Shown: positions 8,787 to 16,688 of the stretch, one piece after another
Layout of the letters: every line of letters starts with the position of its first letter
Numbering within the stretch: position 1 is the first letter of the stretch
From: Thermohalobaculum sp039805905
GTDB lineage: Bacteria > Pseudomonadota > Alphaproteobacteria > Rhodobacterales > Rhodobacteraceae
DNA: 64,000 nt
Direction: 5' to 3'
NCBI GenBank assembly: GCA_039805905.1
Contig: JBDIVM010000011.1
Coordinates: forward strand, 62,001 to 126,000
Translations under genes and position numbers: made by a program
The notes under the pieces: model-generated
What the model saw: only the letters and a program-made list of their open reading frames with translations
Database searches by the model: none
What the model was told of the DNA's origin: nothing

Positions 8787-10244
8787 TCACACCCCCGCCC
8801 GGGCAACCGCCAGAAGGCCGTCGAGATCCAGATGCTCCTCCAGATGCGCGGCCAGCGCGTCCAGCACGGCTTCCACCCCGGCCTCATAGGACACGCCTGC
8901 ACCCTCCACCCCAAGTCCCGCCAGATACGCCCGCCGGAACGCATCTCCCGCGAAGAGCCCGTGCAGATAGGCCCCGGCCACGCGCCCATCCGCCGACTGC
9001 GCCCCTTCCTCCGCGTTCCCGATCCTGAACAGCGGCCGAGCCCGGTCCGGCCCCTCGGTGCGGCCGATATGAATCTCGTAGCCCTCGACCGGCGCGCCGC
9101 TGGCGAGATGCTCGCCCGTAGCCCTGGTCAGCCGTTTCTCGGGCGTCATCATCGTCTCCACCTCGAGGAACCCCAACCCCTCGCTGACCCCCGCCGGCCC
9201 CTCGATCCCCTCCGGGTCGTCGATCGTCCGGCCCAGCATCTGGTAGCCGCCGCAGATGCCGAGGATCCGCCCGCCGCGCCGCCGGTGCGCCACGAGGTCC
9301 AAATCCCAGCCCTGCGAGCGAAGGAAGTTCAGATCGCCCCGCGTCGACTTCGTCCCCGGTACGATCACCAGCGCCGAGTCGCCGGGGATTGCCTGGCCCG
9401 GGCGAACCATCGCAACCGTTACCCCGGGTTCGAGCTTCAGTGGATCGAGATCGTCGAAATTCGCAATCCGGGAAAGCTGCAGGCAGACGATCTTCACCTT
9501 GCCGCCAGCGCCGTCCGTGCGGATGTCAGCCGCATCCTCCGCCGGCAACCGGGCGGCGCCGGCGAACCAGGGCACGACACCGAAGCCGGGCCATCCGGTG
9601 CGTGCCGCGATCAGCCGGTAGCCCTCGTTGAAGAGGCGAGGATCGCCACGGAACTTGTTGATCAAAAATCCTTTCACCAGTTCCGCATCCGCCTGATCCA
9701 GTACCGCCCGTGTGCCGACGATCTGGGCGATTACCCCGCCCCGGTCGATGTCGCCCGCCAGCACCACGGGCACCCGCGCCGCCGCGGCAAAACCCATGTT
9801 GGCGATGTCGCCGGCGCGCAGGTTCACCTCGGCCGGGCTGCCCGCCCCCTCGACCAGCACCAGATCCGCCCCTGCCGAAAGCCGCCCGAAGCTCTCCAGC
9901 ACGCTCGCCAGAAGCGCGGGTTTCAGAAGGGCGTAATCGCACGCCTTCACCTGCGCCAGACGCCGGCCCTGCAGCACCACCTGGGCCCCCGTCTCGGTCT
10001 CGGGCTTCAGCAGCACCGGGTTCATGTCGACGGTCGGCGCCACGCGCGCCGCGCGCGCCTGGAGCGCCTGCGCCCGCCCGATCTCGCCGCCATCCACCGT
10101 CACGGCAGCGTTGTTCGACATGTTCTGCGGCTTGAACGGCCGCACGCTCAGGCCCCGCCGCGCGAAGGCACGGGCCAGCCCCGCCACCAGCACCGACTTG
10201 CCCACATTCGAGCCGGTGCCCTGGATCATCAGTGTCGCGCTCAC
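8787..10244 (-). CDS. cobQ: cobyric acid synthase
   Basis: The protein has 485 residues. An N-terminal dethiobiotin-synthetase-like ATPase domain (IQGTGSNVGKSVLVAGLARA, VLLKPE, VLVEGAGSPAEVNLRAGDIA) is followed by a class I glutamine amidotransferase domain with the nucleophile loop ILGICGGYQMLG and the C-terminal catalytic His region AYLHGLFAGD. It amidates four side chains of adenosylcobyrinate a,c-diamide using glutamine and ATP. The GTG at 10244 overlaps the cobU stop (GTGA); an ATG five codons later is an alternative. It is the last cob gene of the minus-strand block. Confidence 0.96.
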   Translation of the reverse strand: MSATLMIQGTGSNVGKSVLVAGLARAFARRGLSVRPFKPQNMSNNAAVTVDGGEIGRAQALQARAARVAPTVDMNPVLLKPETETGAQVVLQGRRLAQVKACDYALLKPALLASVLESFGRLSAGADLVLVEGAGSPAEVNLRAGDIANMGFAAAARVPVVLAGDIDRGGVIAQIVGTRAVLDQADAELVKGFLINKFRGDPRLFNEGYRLIAARTGWPGFGVVPWFAGAARLPAEDAADIRTDGAGGKVKIVCLQLSRIANFDDLDPLKLEPGVTVAMVRPGQAIPGDSALVIVPGTKSTRGDLNFLRSQGWDLDLVAHRRRGGRILGICGGYQMLGRTIDDPEGIEGPAGVSEGLGFLEVETMMTPEKRLTRATGEHLASGAPVEGYEIHIGRTEGPDRARPLFRIGNAEEGAQSADGRVAGAYLHGLFAGDAFRRAYLAGLGVEGAGVSYEAGVEAVLDALAAHLEEHLDLDGLLAVARAGV

Positions 10245-10753
10245 CGGCTGCCCTTGAGCGTCAGCGGCAGCCCGGCCGCCACGAACTCCACATGGTCCGC
10301 CGCCGCCGCCACCCGCTGGTTCAACCGCCCCTGCGCGTCGCGGAATTCGCGGCCCAGCGCATTCGTTGGCGCAAGCCCCATCCCGACCTCGTTCGAGACC
10401 AGCACCACCCGCCCCGGCGCCGCGCCCAGCGCCGCCAGCAGGGAGGCCGTCTCGGCCTCGACGTCGCGATTCTGATGCATCAGGTTCGAGAGCCACAGCG
10501 TCAGGCAATCGACCACCAGCGTCACCCCCTCGCCCGCATGGGCTTGGATCGTCCCGGCGAGTTCCAGCGGCGCCTCGGCCAGTCCCCAGTCCGGCCCGCG
10601 CTCGGCCTTGTGGCGCAGGATGCGGTCGCGCATCTCGTCGTCCAGCGCCTCGGCAGTGGCGACGAACACATGCGGCGGCTGCGCCCCCAGCGCCAGCGCC
10701 CGCGCCGACTTGCCCGACCGCGCGCCGCCCAGCACCAGCGAGACGCGCGCCAT
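10241..10753 (-). CDS. cobU: bifunctional adenosylcobinamide kinase/guanylyltransferase
   Basis: The 170-residue protein begins with the P-loop LVLGGARSGKSARALALG. It has WGLAEAPLEL and LVVDCLTLWLSNL in the usual places, and VSNEVGMGLAPTN, all family hallmarks. It phosphorylates adenosylcobinamide and then adds GMP to give AdoCbi-GDP, the activated upper half for joining to alpha-ribazole. It is called CobP in the Pseudomonas nomenclature. The start overlaps the cobC stop as ATGA. It belongs with cobS, cobT and cobC to the nucleotide-loop assembly set encoded here. Confidence 0.95.
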   Translation of the reverse strand: MARVSLVLGGARSGKSARALALGAQPPHVFVATAEALDDEMRDRILRHKAERGPDWGLAEAPLELAGTIQAHAGEGVTLVVDCLTLWLSNLMHQNRDVEAETASLLAALGAAPGRVVLVSNEVGMGLAPTNALGREFRDAQGRLNQRVAAAADHVEFVAAGLPLTLKGSR

Positions 10754-11283
10754 CAGGCGAGCCTCGCAAACCGGAGCGGTGCGGCATAGGGCACCGGTTC
10801 GGCCACCACCGCGGCGAGGCTCGCGCCGGTCAGCATCATCCGCGCCGCCCGGATCGGCCCTGCATGGCAGACCAGCGCCGTGCCCGGCCCGGCCCCGGCG
10901 AGTACGGCGGCGACGCGGGCATGGACCGCGGCGAAGGTCTCGCCGCCGGGCGGCGCGATGGTCCAGGGGTCTGCCGCCCACGGATCGCTGTCGGCGCGGC
11001 GGATCGCGTCCCAGCTCATTCCCTCCCAGGCGCCGAAATCCATCTCCCACAGCCGCTCGTCCAGCTCCAGCGCCACACCGGCGCGGGCCGCCAGCGCCTC
11101 GGCCAGCCCCCGGCAGCGCCGCGCCGGGCTCGCCACCACCCGCCCGACCGGCGGCGTCGCCGCCAGCGCCGCGGCGATCTCGGCTCCGGCCTCCGGCCCG
11201 GCCGCGAGGTCCATCCGCCCGTAGCAGATGCCGGCCACCACCTCGGGCCTTGGGTGACGCAGGAAGATCACGTCCGAGATCAC
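10753..11283 (-). CDS. cobC: histidine phosphatase, probable alpha-ribazole phosphatase
   Basis: The protein has 176 residues. It carries the phosphoglycerate-mutase-type motif FLRHPRP with the catalytic His, replacing the common RHGE form. WEMDFGAWEGMSWD and a second His in TALVCHAGPIRAA follow. In this position it should remove the 5'-phosphate from alpha-ribazole or from cobalamin 5'-phosphate. The GTG at 11283 overlaps the cobS stop as GTGA, and its stop overlaps cobU. The function is set mainly by its place between cobS and cobU. Confidence 0.82.
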   Translation of the reverse strand: MISDVIFLRHPRPEVVAGICYGRMDLAAGPEAGAEIAAALAATPPVGRVVASPARRCRGLAEALAARAGVALELDERLWEMDFGAWEGMSWDAIRRADSDPWAADPWTIAPPGGETFAAVHARVAAVLAGAGPGTALVCHAGPIRAARMMLTGASLAAVVAEPVPYAAPLRFARLA

Positions 11284-12062
11284 GCCCAATACCCCGCCAG
11301 CATCACCATGGCCGCCACCTCGCCCAGCGCCGCGATCGCGCCAAGCCCGTCGCCGGTATAGCCCCCGATCCGGCACACGAGATACCACAGGAACCCCGCC
11401 CCGGCGGCGAGCGCCATCACCAGTGCCGCGAGACCGCCCCAGCCGCCCGGCAGTGCCAGCGCCAGCGCCGTTCCCAGCGCCACGGCCACCTCCACCGGCC
11501 CCGCGCCGCGGGCGACCAGGGCGCCCGTCCCCTCGCTCCGCGCATAGGAGGCAAGCGCCGTCGCCGGCACCATCATCGCCCGGCCGGCGGCCCCGGCGAT
11601 CGCCAGCGCCAGCACGCCCGACGCCGGGGCCAGCGCCGCCAGCGCCGCCCAGCGCAGCCCGATCGCCAGCGTGAGCGCGATCACCCCGTAGGCCCCTGTC
11701 CGGCTGTCGCGCATGATCCGCAGCACCTCGGGCCTCGAGCGCCCGCCGCCCAGCCCGTCGGCGCAGTCCGCCAGCCCGTCCTCGTGCAGCGCGCCGGTGA
11801 GCCCGATCAGCGCCGCCAGCGCCAGCCCCGCCGCCACGCTCGGGGGCAACGCCTGCGCCGCCAGCCAGAACACTAACCCCCCGCAGGCTCCCGCCAGCGC
11901 GCCCGCCAGCGGGAAATAGCGGCTCGCCCGCGCCATCCGGTCGGGTGCCCAGTCCGCGTGGTCGGGCAGCGGCAGCCGGGTCAGGAACCCCGCCGCGGTC
12001 AGCAACAGCCCGGCCTCGTCCAGCGCCCGCCGCATCACGCCGTGCGTTTCCGGCTGCCCCAT
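11280..12062 (-). CDS. cobS: adenosylcobinamide-GDP ribazoletransferase (cobalamin synthase)
   Basis: This is a 260-residue polytopic membrane protein. AAGFLTRLPLPDH lies at the N-terminus, and ALHEDGLADCADGLGGGRSRPEVLRIMRDS is the acidic metal and substrate loop, followed by GAYGVIALTLAIGLRWAA and further helices. It joins AdoCbi-GDP to alpha-ribazole(-phosphate) in the inner membrane. It is called CobV in the Pseudomonas nomenclature. The ATG at 12062 overlaps the cobT stop. Despite the name it is not the CobS subunit of cobaltochelatase. Confidence 0.94.
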   Translation of the reverse strand: MGQPETHGVMRRALDEAGLLLTAAGFLTRLPLPDHADWAPDRMARASRYFPLAGALAGACGGLVFWLAAQALPPSVAAGLALAALIGLTGALHEDGLADCADGLGGGRSRPEVLRIMRDSRTGAYGVIALTLAIGLRWAALAALAPASGVLALAIAGAAGRAMMVPATALASYARSEGTGALVARGAGPVEVAVALGTALALALPGGWGGLAALVMALAAGAGFLWYLVCRIGGYTGDGLGAIAALGEVAAMVMLAGYWA

Positions 12063-13102
12063 CAGGCTTTCCCTGAAACCCCGGCGCTCTCGAAGGTCGC
12101 CATCTCGTTCAGCATGGCTGAGGCGGCGCGCAACAAGGGCAGCGCCAGCAGCGCGCCGGTCCCCTCGCCGAGCCTCAGATCGAGGTCGATCAAGGGCTCC
12201 GCCTCCAGCCAGTCCAGCATCCGCCGATGGCCGGGCTCCTGCGAGCGGTGAGCGAAGACGCAACAGCGCTTCGCCTCGGGCCGCGCCGCCAGCGCCACCA
12301 GCGCCGCTGCGGTGGCGATGAAGCCGTCGACCAGCACCACCGCGCCCCGCGAGGCCGCGCCGATCAGCGCCCCGGCCATCGCCGCGATCTCGAGCCCGCC
12401 GAAGGCCGCCAGCGCATCGAGCGGCTTGAGCGGCCCCGGCCGCCGCGCCGCGGCGCGGGCCAGTATGCCCAGCTTGCGGTCGACGCCGGCCGCGTCCAGC
12501 CCCGCCCCCGGCCCGGTCAGCACGCCGAGCCCGAGCCCGGCAACCGAATGCGCCAGCAGCGTCGCGGCAGAGGTGTTGCCAATCCCCATCTCGCCCAGCG
12601 CCACCACGCGGGTGCCGCCCGCCACCGAATCGGCCGCCAGCCCGGCGCCGAAGCCCAGCGCCCGCGTTACCTCATCCGGCGTCAGCGCATCCTCGGCGGC
12701 GGCGTTGCGCGTGCCCCGCCGGATTCCGGCCCGCACCAGCCCCGGCGCATCCGCCAGCGGCACCGCGACGCCGGCATCGGCCACCGTCACCGCCACGCCG
12801 TTCGCCCGCGCGAACACGGTCGAGGCTGCACCGCCGGCGAGGAAGTTCAGCACCATCTGTGCCGTCACCTCCTGTGGCCAGGCGGAAACGCCCTCGGCGA
12901 CGATCCCGTGGTCGCCCGCGAAGATGAAGAGCCGCGCCGGGTCGGCCGAGGGCGCCTCGGTCCCCTGTGCCAGCGCCATCTGCAGCGCCAGCGCCTCGAT
13001 CCGGCCGAGGCTCCCGGGCGGCTTGGTCTTCACGTCGATCATGCGCTGCACCCGCGCGCCGAGCGACGGGTCCGGGGCCGTGATCGCGTAGCCATCCAGC
13101 AT
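12062..13102 (-). CDS. cobT: nicotinate-nucleotide-dimethylbenzimidazole phosphoribosyltransferase
   Basis: The 346-residue protein has the family start (MIDVKTKPPGSLGRIEALAL), the FIFAGDHGIVAEGVSAWPQEVT segment in two parts, GEMGIGNTSAATLL and a C-terminal Glu-containing LRLGEGTGALLALPLL; the catalytic base is this Glu. It attaches the ribose phosphate of nicotinate mononucleotide to dimethylbenzimidazole, giving alpha-ribazole phosphate. The substrate base would be made by BluB, encoded at 28538. Its start overlaps the DUF1636 gene stop as ATGA. Confidence 0.96.
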   Translation of the reverse strand: MLDGYAITAPDPSLGARVQRMIDVKTKPPGSLGRIEALALQMALAQGTEAPSADPARLFIFAGDHGIVAEGVSAWPQEVTAQMVLNFLAGGAASTVFARANGVAVTVADAGVAVPLADAPGLVRAGIRRGTRNAAAEDALTPDEVTRALGFGAGLAADSVAGGTRVVALGEMGIGNTSAATLLAHSVAGLGLGVLTGPGAGLDAAGVDRKLGILARAAARRPGPLKPLDALAAFGGLEIAAMAGALIGAASRGAVVLVDGFIATAAALVALAARPEAKRCCVFAHRSQEPGHRRMLDWLEAEPLIDLDLRLGEGTGALLALPLLRAASAMLNEMATFESAGVSGKA

Positions 13103-13479
13103 CACTTGCCTCCTTCCAGCACCGGGATGCGCGCCATGAAGTGCCCCTTCACCCCGGCCGGCCACTGCCGGAACGGCACTTGCCCGGTCTCGCTGTCCCG
13201 GTGCAGCCGCGCATAGTCCACCACTGCCGCCGCAGCGTCCTCGCCCGGCGCGAAGGCCCCCAGCACATAGGTCAGCTTGCCGGGCGCCGTCACCGCGGCG
13301 TTGCAGTGCCGCTCGCAGCCCATCAGGCAGGACTGGCGGCGCACCGCGATACCGGGTTCGCCGCAAGCCAGCTGCTCGACATGGCCCGCCAGGATCTCGC
13401 CACCCGTGCGGCCACAGGGGGCGAATTTCTCCTCGACCGACCAGCGGCAGGTGTCGCAGACGAAGATGGTGGTGGTCAT
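13102..13479 (-). CDS. DUF1636-type small metal-binding protein
   Basis: This 125-residue cytoplasmic protein has paired cysteines: CDTCRW near the start, a Cys in FAPCG, a Cys in QLACG, and CLMGCERHC in the middle. The spacing resembles the thioredoxin-fold 2Fe-2S ferredoxins and the DUF1636 family of predicted metal-binding proteins. It is the first gene of the cobT-cobS-cobC-cobU-cobQ operon and overlaps cobT by ATGA, so a redox or metal-handling role in cobalamin synthesis is likely but unproved. Confidence 0.75.
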   Translation of the reverse strand: MTTTIFVCDTCRWSVEEKFAPCGRTGGEILAGHVEQLACGEPGIAVRRQSCLMGCERHCNAAVTAPGKLTYVLGAFAPGEDAAAAVVDYARLHRDSETGQVPFRQWPAGVKGHFMARIPVLEGGK

Positions 13480-13734
13480 GCTCGCGCACACTCCCGCCGG
13501 TTCGGTCCCATCATCCGCCTCCGCATGTCGCGTTCTCACCCGGGCAAGCCGATTTTTCCTTTGATCGCGACATAGCGCGGGCGTAAGCAGGGCGCAATGA
13601 ACAGCGCACCCGTCGAGGGGGCTGAGCGGATCCGTGCCGAGGCTGACCCAAACCGGGGGCCGATGCCGGAGTTGTTCAGGGAGGCAGCCCGCCTCCGTCC
13701 CTCGGCCTGCGCATGCTGAACCGGAGGGACCATA
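13480..13734. other. divergent promoter region between the two main cob operons
   Basis: This 255-base gap separates the minus-strand DUF1636-cobT operon from the plus-strand cbiX operon. It contains a small hairpin at 13680-13696 (GGAGGC/GCCTCC around AGCCC) and the ribosome site CCGGAGGGACC before 13735. No B12 box (CCAGGAGACCTGCC) is seen on either strand, unlike the gaps at 26228 and 27298. These operons therefore seem not to carry a recognisable cobalamin riboswitch of that class. Confidence 0.4.
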
Positions 13735-13935
13735 ATGAGAGCTGCCATCGCCGTCTTCGCCACTCTCGCCGCCAGCCCGGCGCTGGCACATCCCGGCCAC
13801 TTCGCCGAATCCGCCGGCCATACCCACTGGCTGGCCCTTGGCGCACTTGGCCTTGCCTTTGCCATCGCCGGCGTCGCGCTGTGGCGCGAGCGTCGGGCCC
13901 GCCGCACCCGCAAGGACGCGGAGCGCCGGGTGTGA
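13735..13935 (+). CDS. small membrane protein with His-containing exported N-terminus
   Basis: This 66-residue protein has a signal-like start (MRAAIAVFATLAASPALA), a short segment rich in His (HPGHFAESAGHTHW), one transmembrane helix (LALGALGLAFAIAGVAL) and a very basic tail. GGAGGGACC lies just before the ATG, and its stop overlaps the cbiX start (GTGTGA). The His residues would face the periplasm near the membrane, so a metal-related role beside the chelatase gene is plausible. No function is recognised. Confidence 0.75.
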   Translation: MRAAIAVFATLAASPALAHPGHFAESAGHTHWLALGALGLAFAIAGVALWRERRARRTRKDAERRV

Positions 13936-15098
13936 GCCGCTATGGCGTCATGGTCTGCGGCCACGGCTCGCGCAGCCAGCCCGCCGTCGACGAGTTCGCC
14001 GTGGTGGCCGAGCGGCTCAAGTCGCATTTCCCGGACTGGCCGGTCGAGTACGGCTACCTCGAATTCGCCAACCCGGTGATTCGCGACGGGCTCGACCGGT
14101 TGCGGGATGCGGGATGCGACCACATCCTCGCGGTGCCGGGGATGCTGTTCGCCGCCATGCACGCCAAGAATGACATTCCCTCGGTGCTCAATACCTATGC
14201 GCGCCAGTACTGCATCACCGTGCAGTACGGCCGCGAGCTCGCCGTCGACCCGAAGATGGTCGCCGCCGCCGGCGAGCGGGTGCGCGAGGCCATAGACAGG
14301 GCAGATGCCGAGTTCGGCGAGGTGCCGCCTCACGACACCTGCCTTGTGGTGATCGGCCGGGGCGCATCGGACCCGGACGCCAACTCGAACGTCTCCAAGA
14401 TCACCCGCCTGCTGTGGGAGGGAATGGGTTTCGGTTGGGCCGAGACCGGCTACTCCGGCGTCACCTTCCCACTCGTCGAGCCCTGCCTCGAGCGCGCCGC
14501 AAGGCTCGGCTTCCGGCGCATCGTGGTGTTCCCCTATTTCCTGTTCACCGGCGTCCTCGTTGACCGCATCTACGGCTTCACCGACCAGGTGGCCCGCGCC
14601 CACCCCTACATCCAGTTCGTCAAGGCCGGCTACCTCAACGACCACCCGCAGGTGATCGCCACCTTCGCCGAGCGGGTGCGCGAGATCCTCGAGGGCCAGG
14701 CGGCGATGAACTGCGCCATGTGCAAGTACCGCACCCAGGTGCTGGGCTTCGAGGCCGAGATGGGGATGCCGCAGGAGAGCCACCACCACCATGTCGAGGG
14801 CCAGGGCGCGACGGCGCCCGGCTCGAATGTCGAGGACTGCAAACTCTGCGACACCTTCTGCACCGGCGCCTGCCGGCTGGCGATGGCAGACGCGGCGGAA
14901 GCTCACGAGCACGGGGGCCATCACCACCACGGTCATGGGCACGGGCATCACGACCATGGGGAAGGGCTCCATCACCACCACGACGATGACCACGCCCACG
15001 ATCACAGCCACGCGCAGGATCACCACCACCCGCCCTACCCCCACGCCAAGCACCCGCTGGGACCCGAGAGCGCGCGGAAGTACCTGAAGGATCGCTGA
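13932..15098 (+). CDS. cbiX: sirohydrochlorin/precorrin cobaltochelatase with Cys- and His-rich tail
   Basis: This 388-residue long CbiX begins MVCGHGSRSQPAVDEF (written from GTG at 13932). It has two chelatase halves; the second begins near LVVIGRGASDPDAN and includes VVFPYFLFTGVLVDRI. The C-terminal 130 residues are unusual. CAMC is followed by CKLCDTFCTGAC, matching the MxCxxC-type iron-sulfur signature known in some CbiX proteins. A His-rich tail (HEHGGHHHHGHGHGHHDHGE and further His runs) then follows. The enzyme inserts cobalt into the early tetrapyrrole. It overlaps the preceding small gene (GTGA) and heads the ring-building genes. Confidence 0.93.
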   Translation: MSRYGVMVCGHGSRSQPAVDEFAVVAERLKSHFPDWPVEYGYLEFANPVIRDGLDRLRDAGCDHILAVPGMLFAAMHAKNDIPSVLNTYARQYCITVQYGRELAVDPKMVAAAGERVREAIDRADAEFGEVPPHDTCLVVIGRGASDPDANSNVSKITRLLWEGMGFGWAETGYSGVTFPLVEPCLERAARLGFRRIVVFPYFLFTGVLVDRIYGFTDQVARAHPYIQFVKAGYLNDHPQVIATFAERVREILEGQAAMNCAMCKYRTQVLGFEAEMGMPQESHHHHVEGQGATAPGSNVEDCKLCDTFCTGACRLAMADAAEAHEHGGHHHHGHGHGHHDHGEGLHHHHDDDHAHDHSHAQDHHHPPYPHAKHPLGPESARKYLKDR

Positions 15099-15101
15099 GG
15101 C

Positions 15102-16688
15102 GTGGGCGGTCCGCTGTTCGACGGCTACCTGATTGTCGACTGGTCGGCCGCCGGCGTGCCGCGGACCGGCCGCGACTCGATATGGACCGCCCGAGCGTCC
15201 CGTGATGGAGCACCGGCGCGGCTGGAGAATCCTCCGACCCGAGGCGAGGCTGTCGCCCGCATCGCCGCCGTCCTGCGCGAGGAGGCCGCAGCCGGCCGGC
15301 GCCTGCTCGCGGGCTTCGACTTCCCCTTCGGCTACCCGGCCGGCGCTGCCCGCCGCATGGCCGGGCGCGATGGCTGGGAGGCCGTGTGGGACAGTCTCGC
15401 CGGACTCATCGAGGAAGGCGCGGGCAACGCCAACAACCGCTTCGATGCGGCCGCAGCGCTCAATGCCCGCATCTCGGAGGGGGACGGGCCGTTCTGGGGC
15501 AATGGCCTCAAGCGCGAGATCCCCGGCCTGCCCCGCACGCTCCCCGAAGGCTTCGGCGACCGCCTGCCCGCGCGCTCCCGCGCCGCCGAGCGCCAGGTGC
15601 CTCGCGCCCAGGAGGTCTGGAAGCTCTCCGGCGCCGGCTCGGTCGGCGGCCAGGCGCTGACCGGCATCGCCGCTCTTGCCCGGCTCAGGCGCGAGCCCGA
15701 CCTCGCGCCGCATATCCGGGTCTGGCCCTTCGAGACCGGGCTCGCCGCGCCCGAGGCGTCCATCGTGCTGGCCGAGGTCTATCCCTCGCTCCTGCCCCCT
15801 GACCCGCGCGAGGCGATCCGCGATGCCGGGCAGGTCCGCGCCGTGGCCGAGCGCTTCGCCGCTCTCGACGCGGCAGGGCGGCTCGCTCCGCTCTTCGAGG
15901 GTCCGGCCACGCTGACCGCCGCCGAGCGCCGCGCCATCGTGGCCGAGGAGGCCTGGATCCTGGGCGCGGGCTTCGGGGCCGAGATTCGCCCTGCCCGTCC
16001 CGCCCGCCCGGCGCGTCCCCGCGTTTCCGACGCACACCCGGCCCCACGCCGCCCGCTCCGCTACGAGCGCGACCCCGCCGCCATCTACCGCCAGTCTTTC
16101 GACACGGTGCGCGCCGAGGCCCGCCTCGACCACTTGCCCGGGGATCTGCATGAGGTGGCGATCCGCCTCGTCCACGCCTCGGGCATGCCGGACGTCTCCG
16201 CCCGCCTCGCCTGGTCGGCCGATCTCGCGGCCGCCGCCCGCGCCGCGCTCGCCGCCGGCGCACCGGTGCTCTGCGACTGCGAGATGGTCGCCTCCGGTAT
16301 CGTGCGGGGCCGGCTCCCGGCCGCGAACCCGGTGATCTGCACGCTGAACGACGACGCCACGCCGAGGCGCGCCGAGGCGATCGGCAACACCCGCTCGGCG
16401 GCGGCAGTCGAGCTCTGGCGCCCGCACCTCGCCGGCGCCGTCGTCGTCATCGGCAACGCGCCGACCGCGCTGTTCCACCTGCTCGAGCTGATCGACGAGG
16501 GCTGGCCGCGGCCCGCGGCGATCCTCGCCTTCCCGGTCGGCTTCGTCGGCGCCGCCGAGTCGAAGGCCGAGCTCGCCGCGCGCCCGCGCGGCATGCCGTT
16601 CCTGACGCTGCGAGGCCGGCGCGGCGGCTCGGCGATGGCCGCCGCCACGCTGAACGCCCTGGCCGCCGGGCTGGAGGCTCCGCGATGA
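15102..16688 (+). CDS. cobH: fusion of a DUF429-like domain and precorrin-8X methylmutase (CobH)
   Basis: The protein has 528 residues, about 2.5 times a normal CobH. Residues 321-528 are CobH/CbiC, with HASGMPD holding the catalytic His358, and NTRSAAAVELW and VVIGNAPTALF in family order. This domain shifts a methyl from C11 to C12. Residues 1-310 resemble DUF429/RNase-H-fold proteins: an aspartate on the first strand (LIVDWSAAG, Asp13), GFDFPFGYPAG (Asp73) and EVYPSLLPPDP (Glu225). A Pro/Ala/Arg-rich linker (about 300-320) joins them. GTG at 15102 starts 3 bases after cbiX, and the stop overlaps cobL. The N-terminal function is unknown. Confidence 0.88.
   Translation: MGGPLFDGYLIVDWSAAGVPRTGRDSIWTARASRDGAPARLENPPTRGEAVARIAAVLREEAAAGRRLLAGFDFPFGYPAGAARRMAGRDGWEAVWDSLAGLIEEGAGNANNRFDAAAALNARISEGDGPFWGNGLKREIPGLPRTLPEGFGDRLPARSRAAERQVPRAQEVWKLSGAGSVGGQALTGIAALARLRREPDLAPHIRVWPFETGLAAPEASIVLAEVYPSLLPPDPREAIRDAGQVRAVAERFAALDAAGRLAPLFEGPATLTAAERRAIVAEEAWILGAGFGAEIRPARPARPARPRVSDAHPAPRRPLRYERDPAAIYRQSFDTVRAEARLDHLPGDLHEVAIRLVHASGMPDVSARLAWSADLAAAARAALAAGAPVLCDCEMVASGIVRGRLPAANPVICTLNDDATPRRAEAIGNTRSAAAVELWRPHLAGAVVVIGNAPTALFHLLELIDEGWPRPAAILAFPVGFVGAAESKAELAARPRGMPFLTLRGRRGGSAMAAATLNALAAGLEAPR

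Noticed and set aside
10753..11388. A longer phosphatase starting at 11388
   Set aside because: The first 35 residues would overlap cobS and lack any family match; GTG 11283 overlaps the cobS stop and gives the normal length.
13480..13734. A possible third cobalamin riboswitch in the divergent cob promoter region
   Set aside because: No B12 box or GCCACTGG-type core is seen on either strand; only a minor hairpin exists.
13536..16478. A 980-codon open frame on the minus strand
   Set aside because: It is antisense to the small membrane protein, cbiX and cobH and is low-complexity (Gly/Arg/Ala/Val-rich). The real genes on the plus strand have conserved motifs and overlapping starts.
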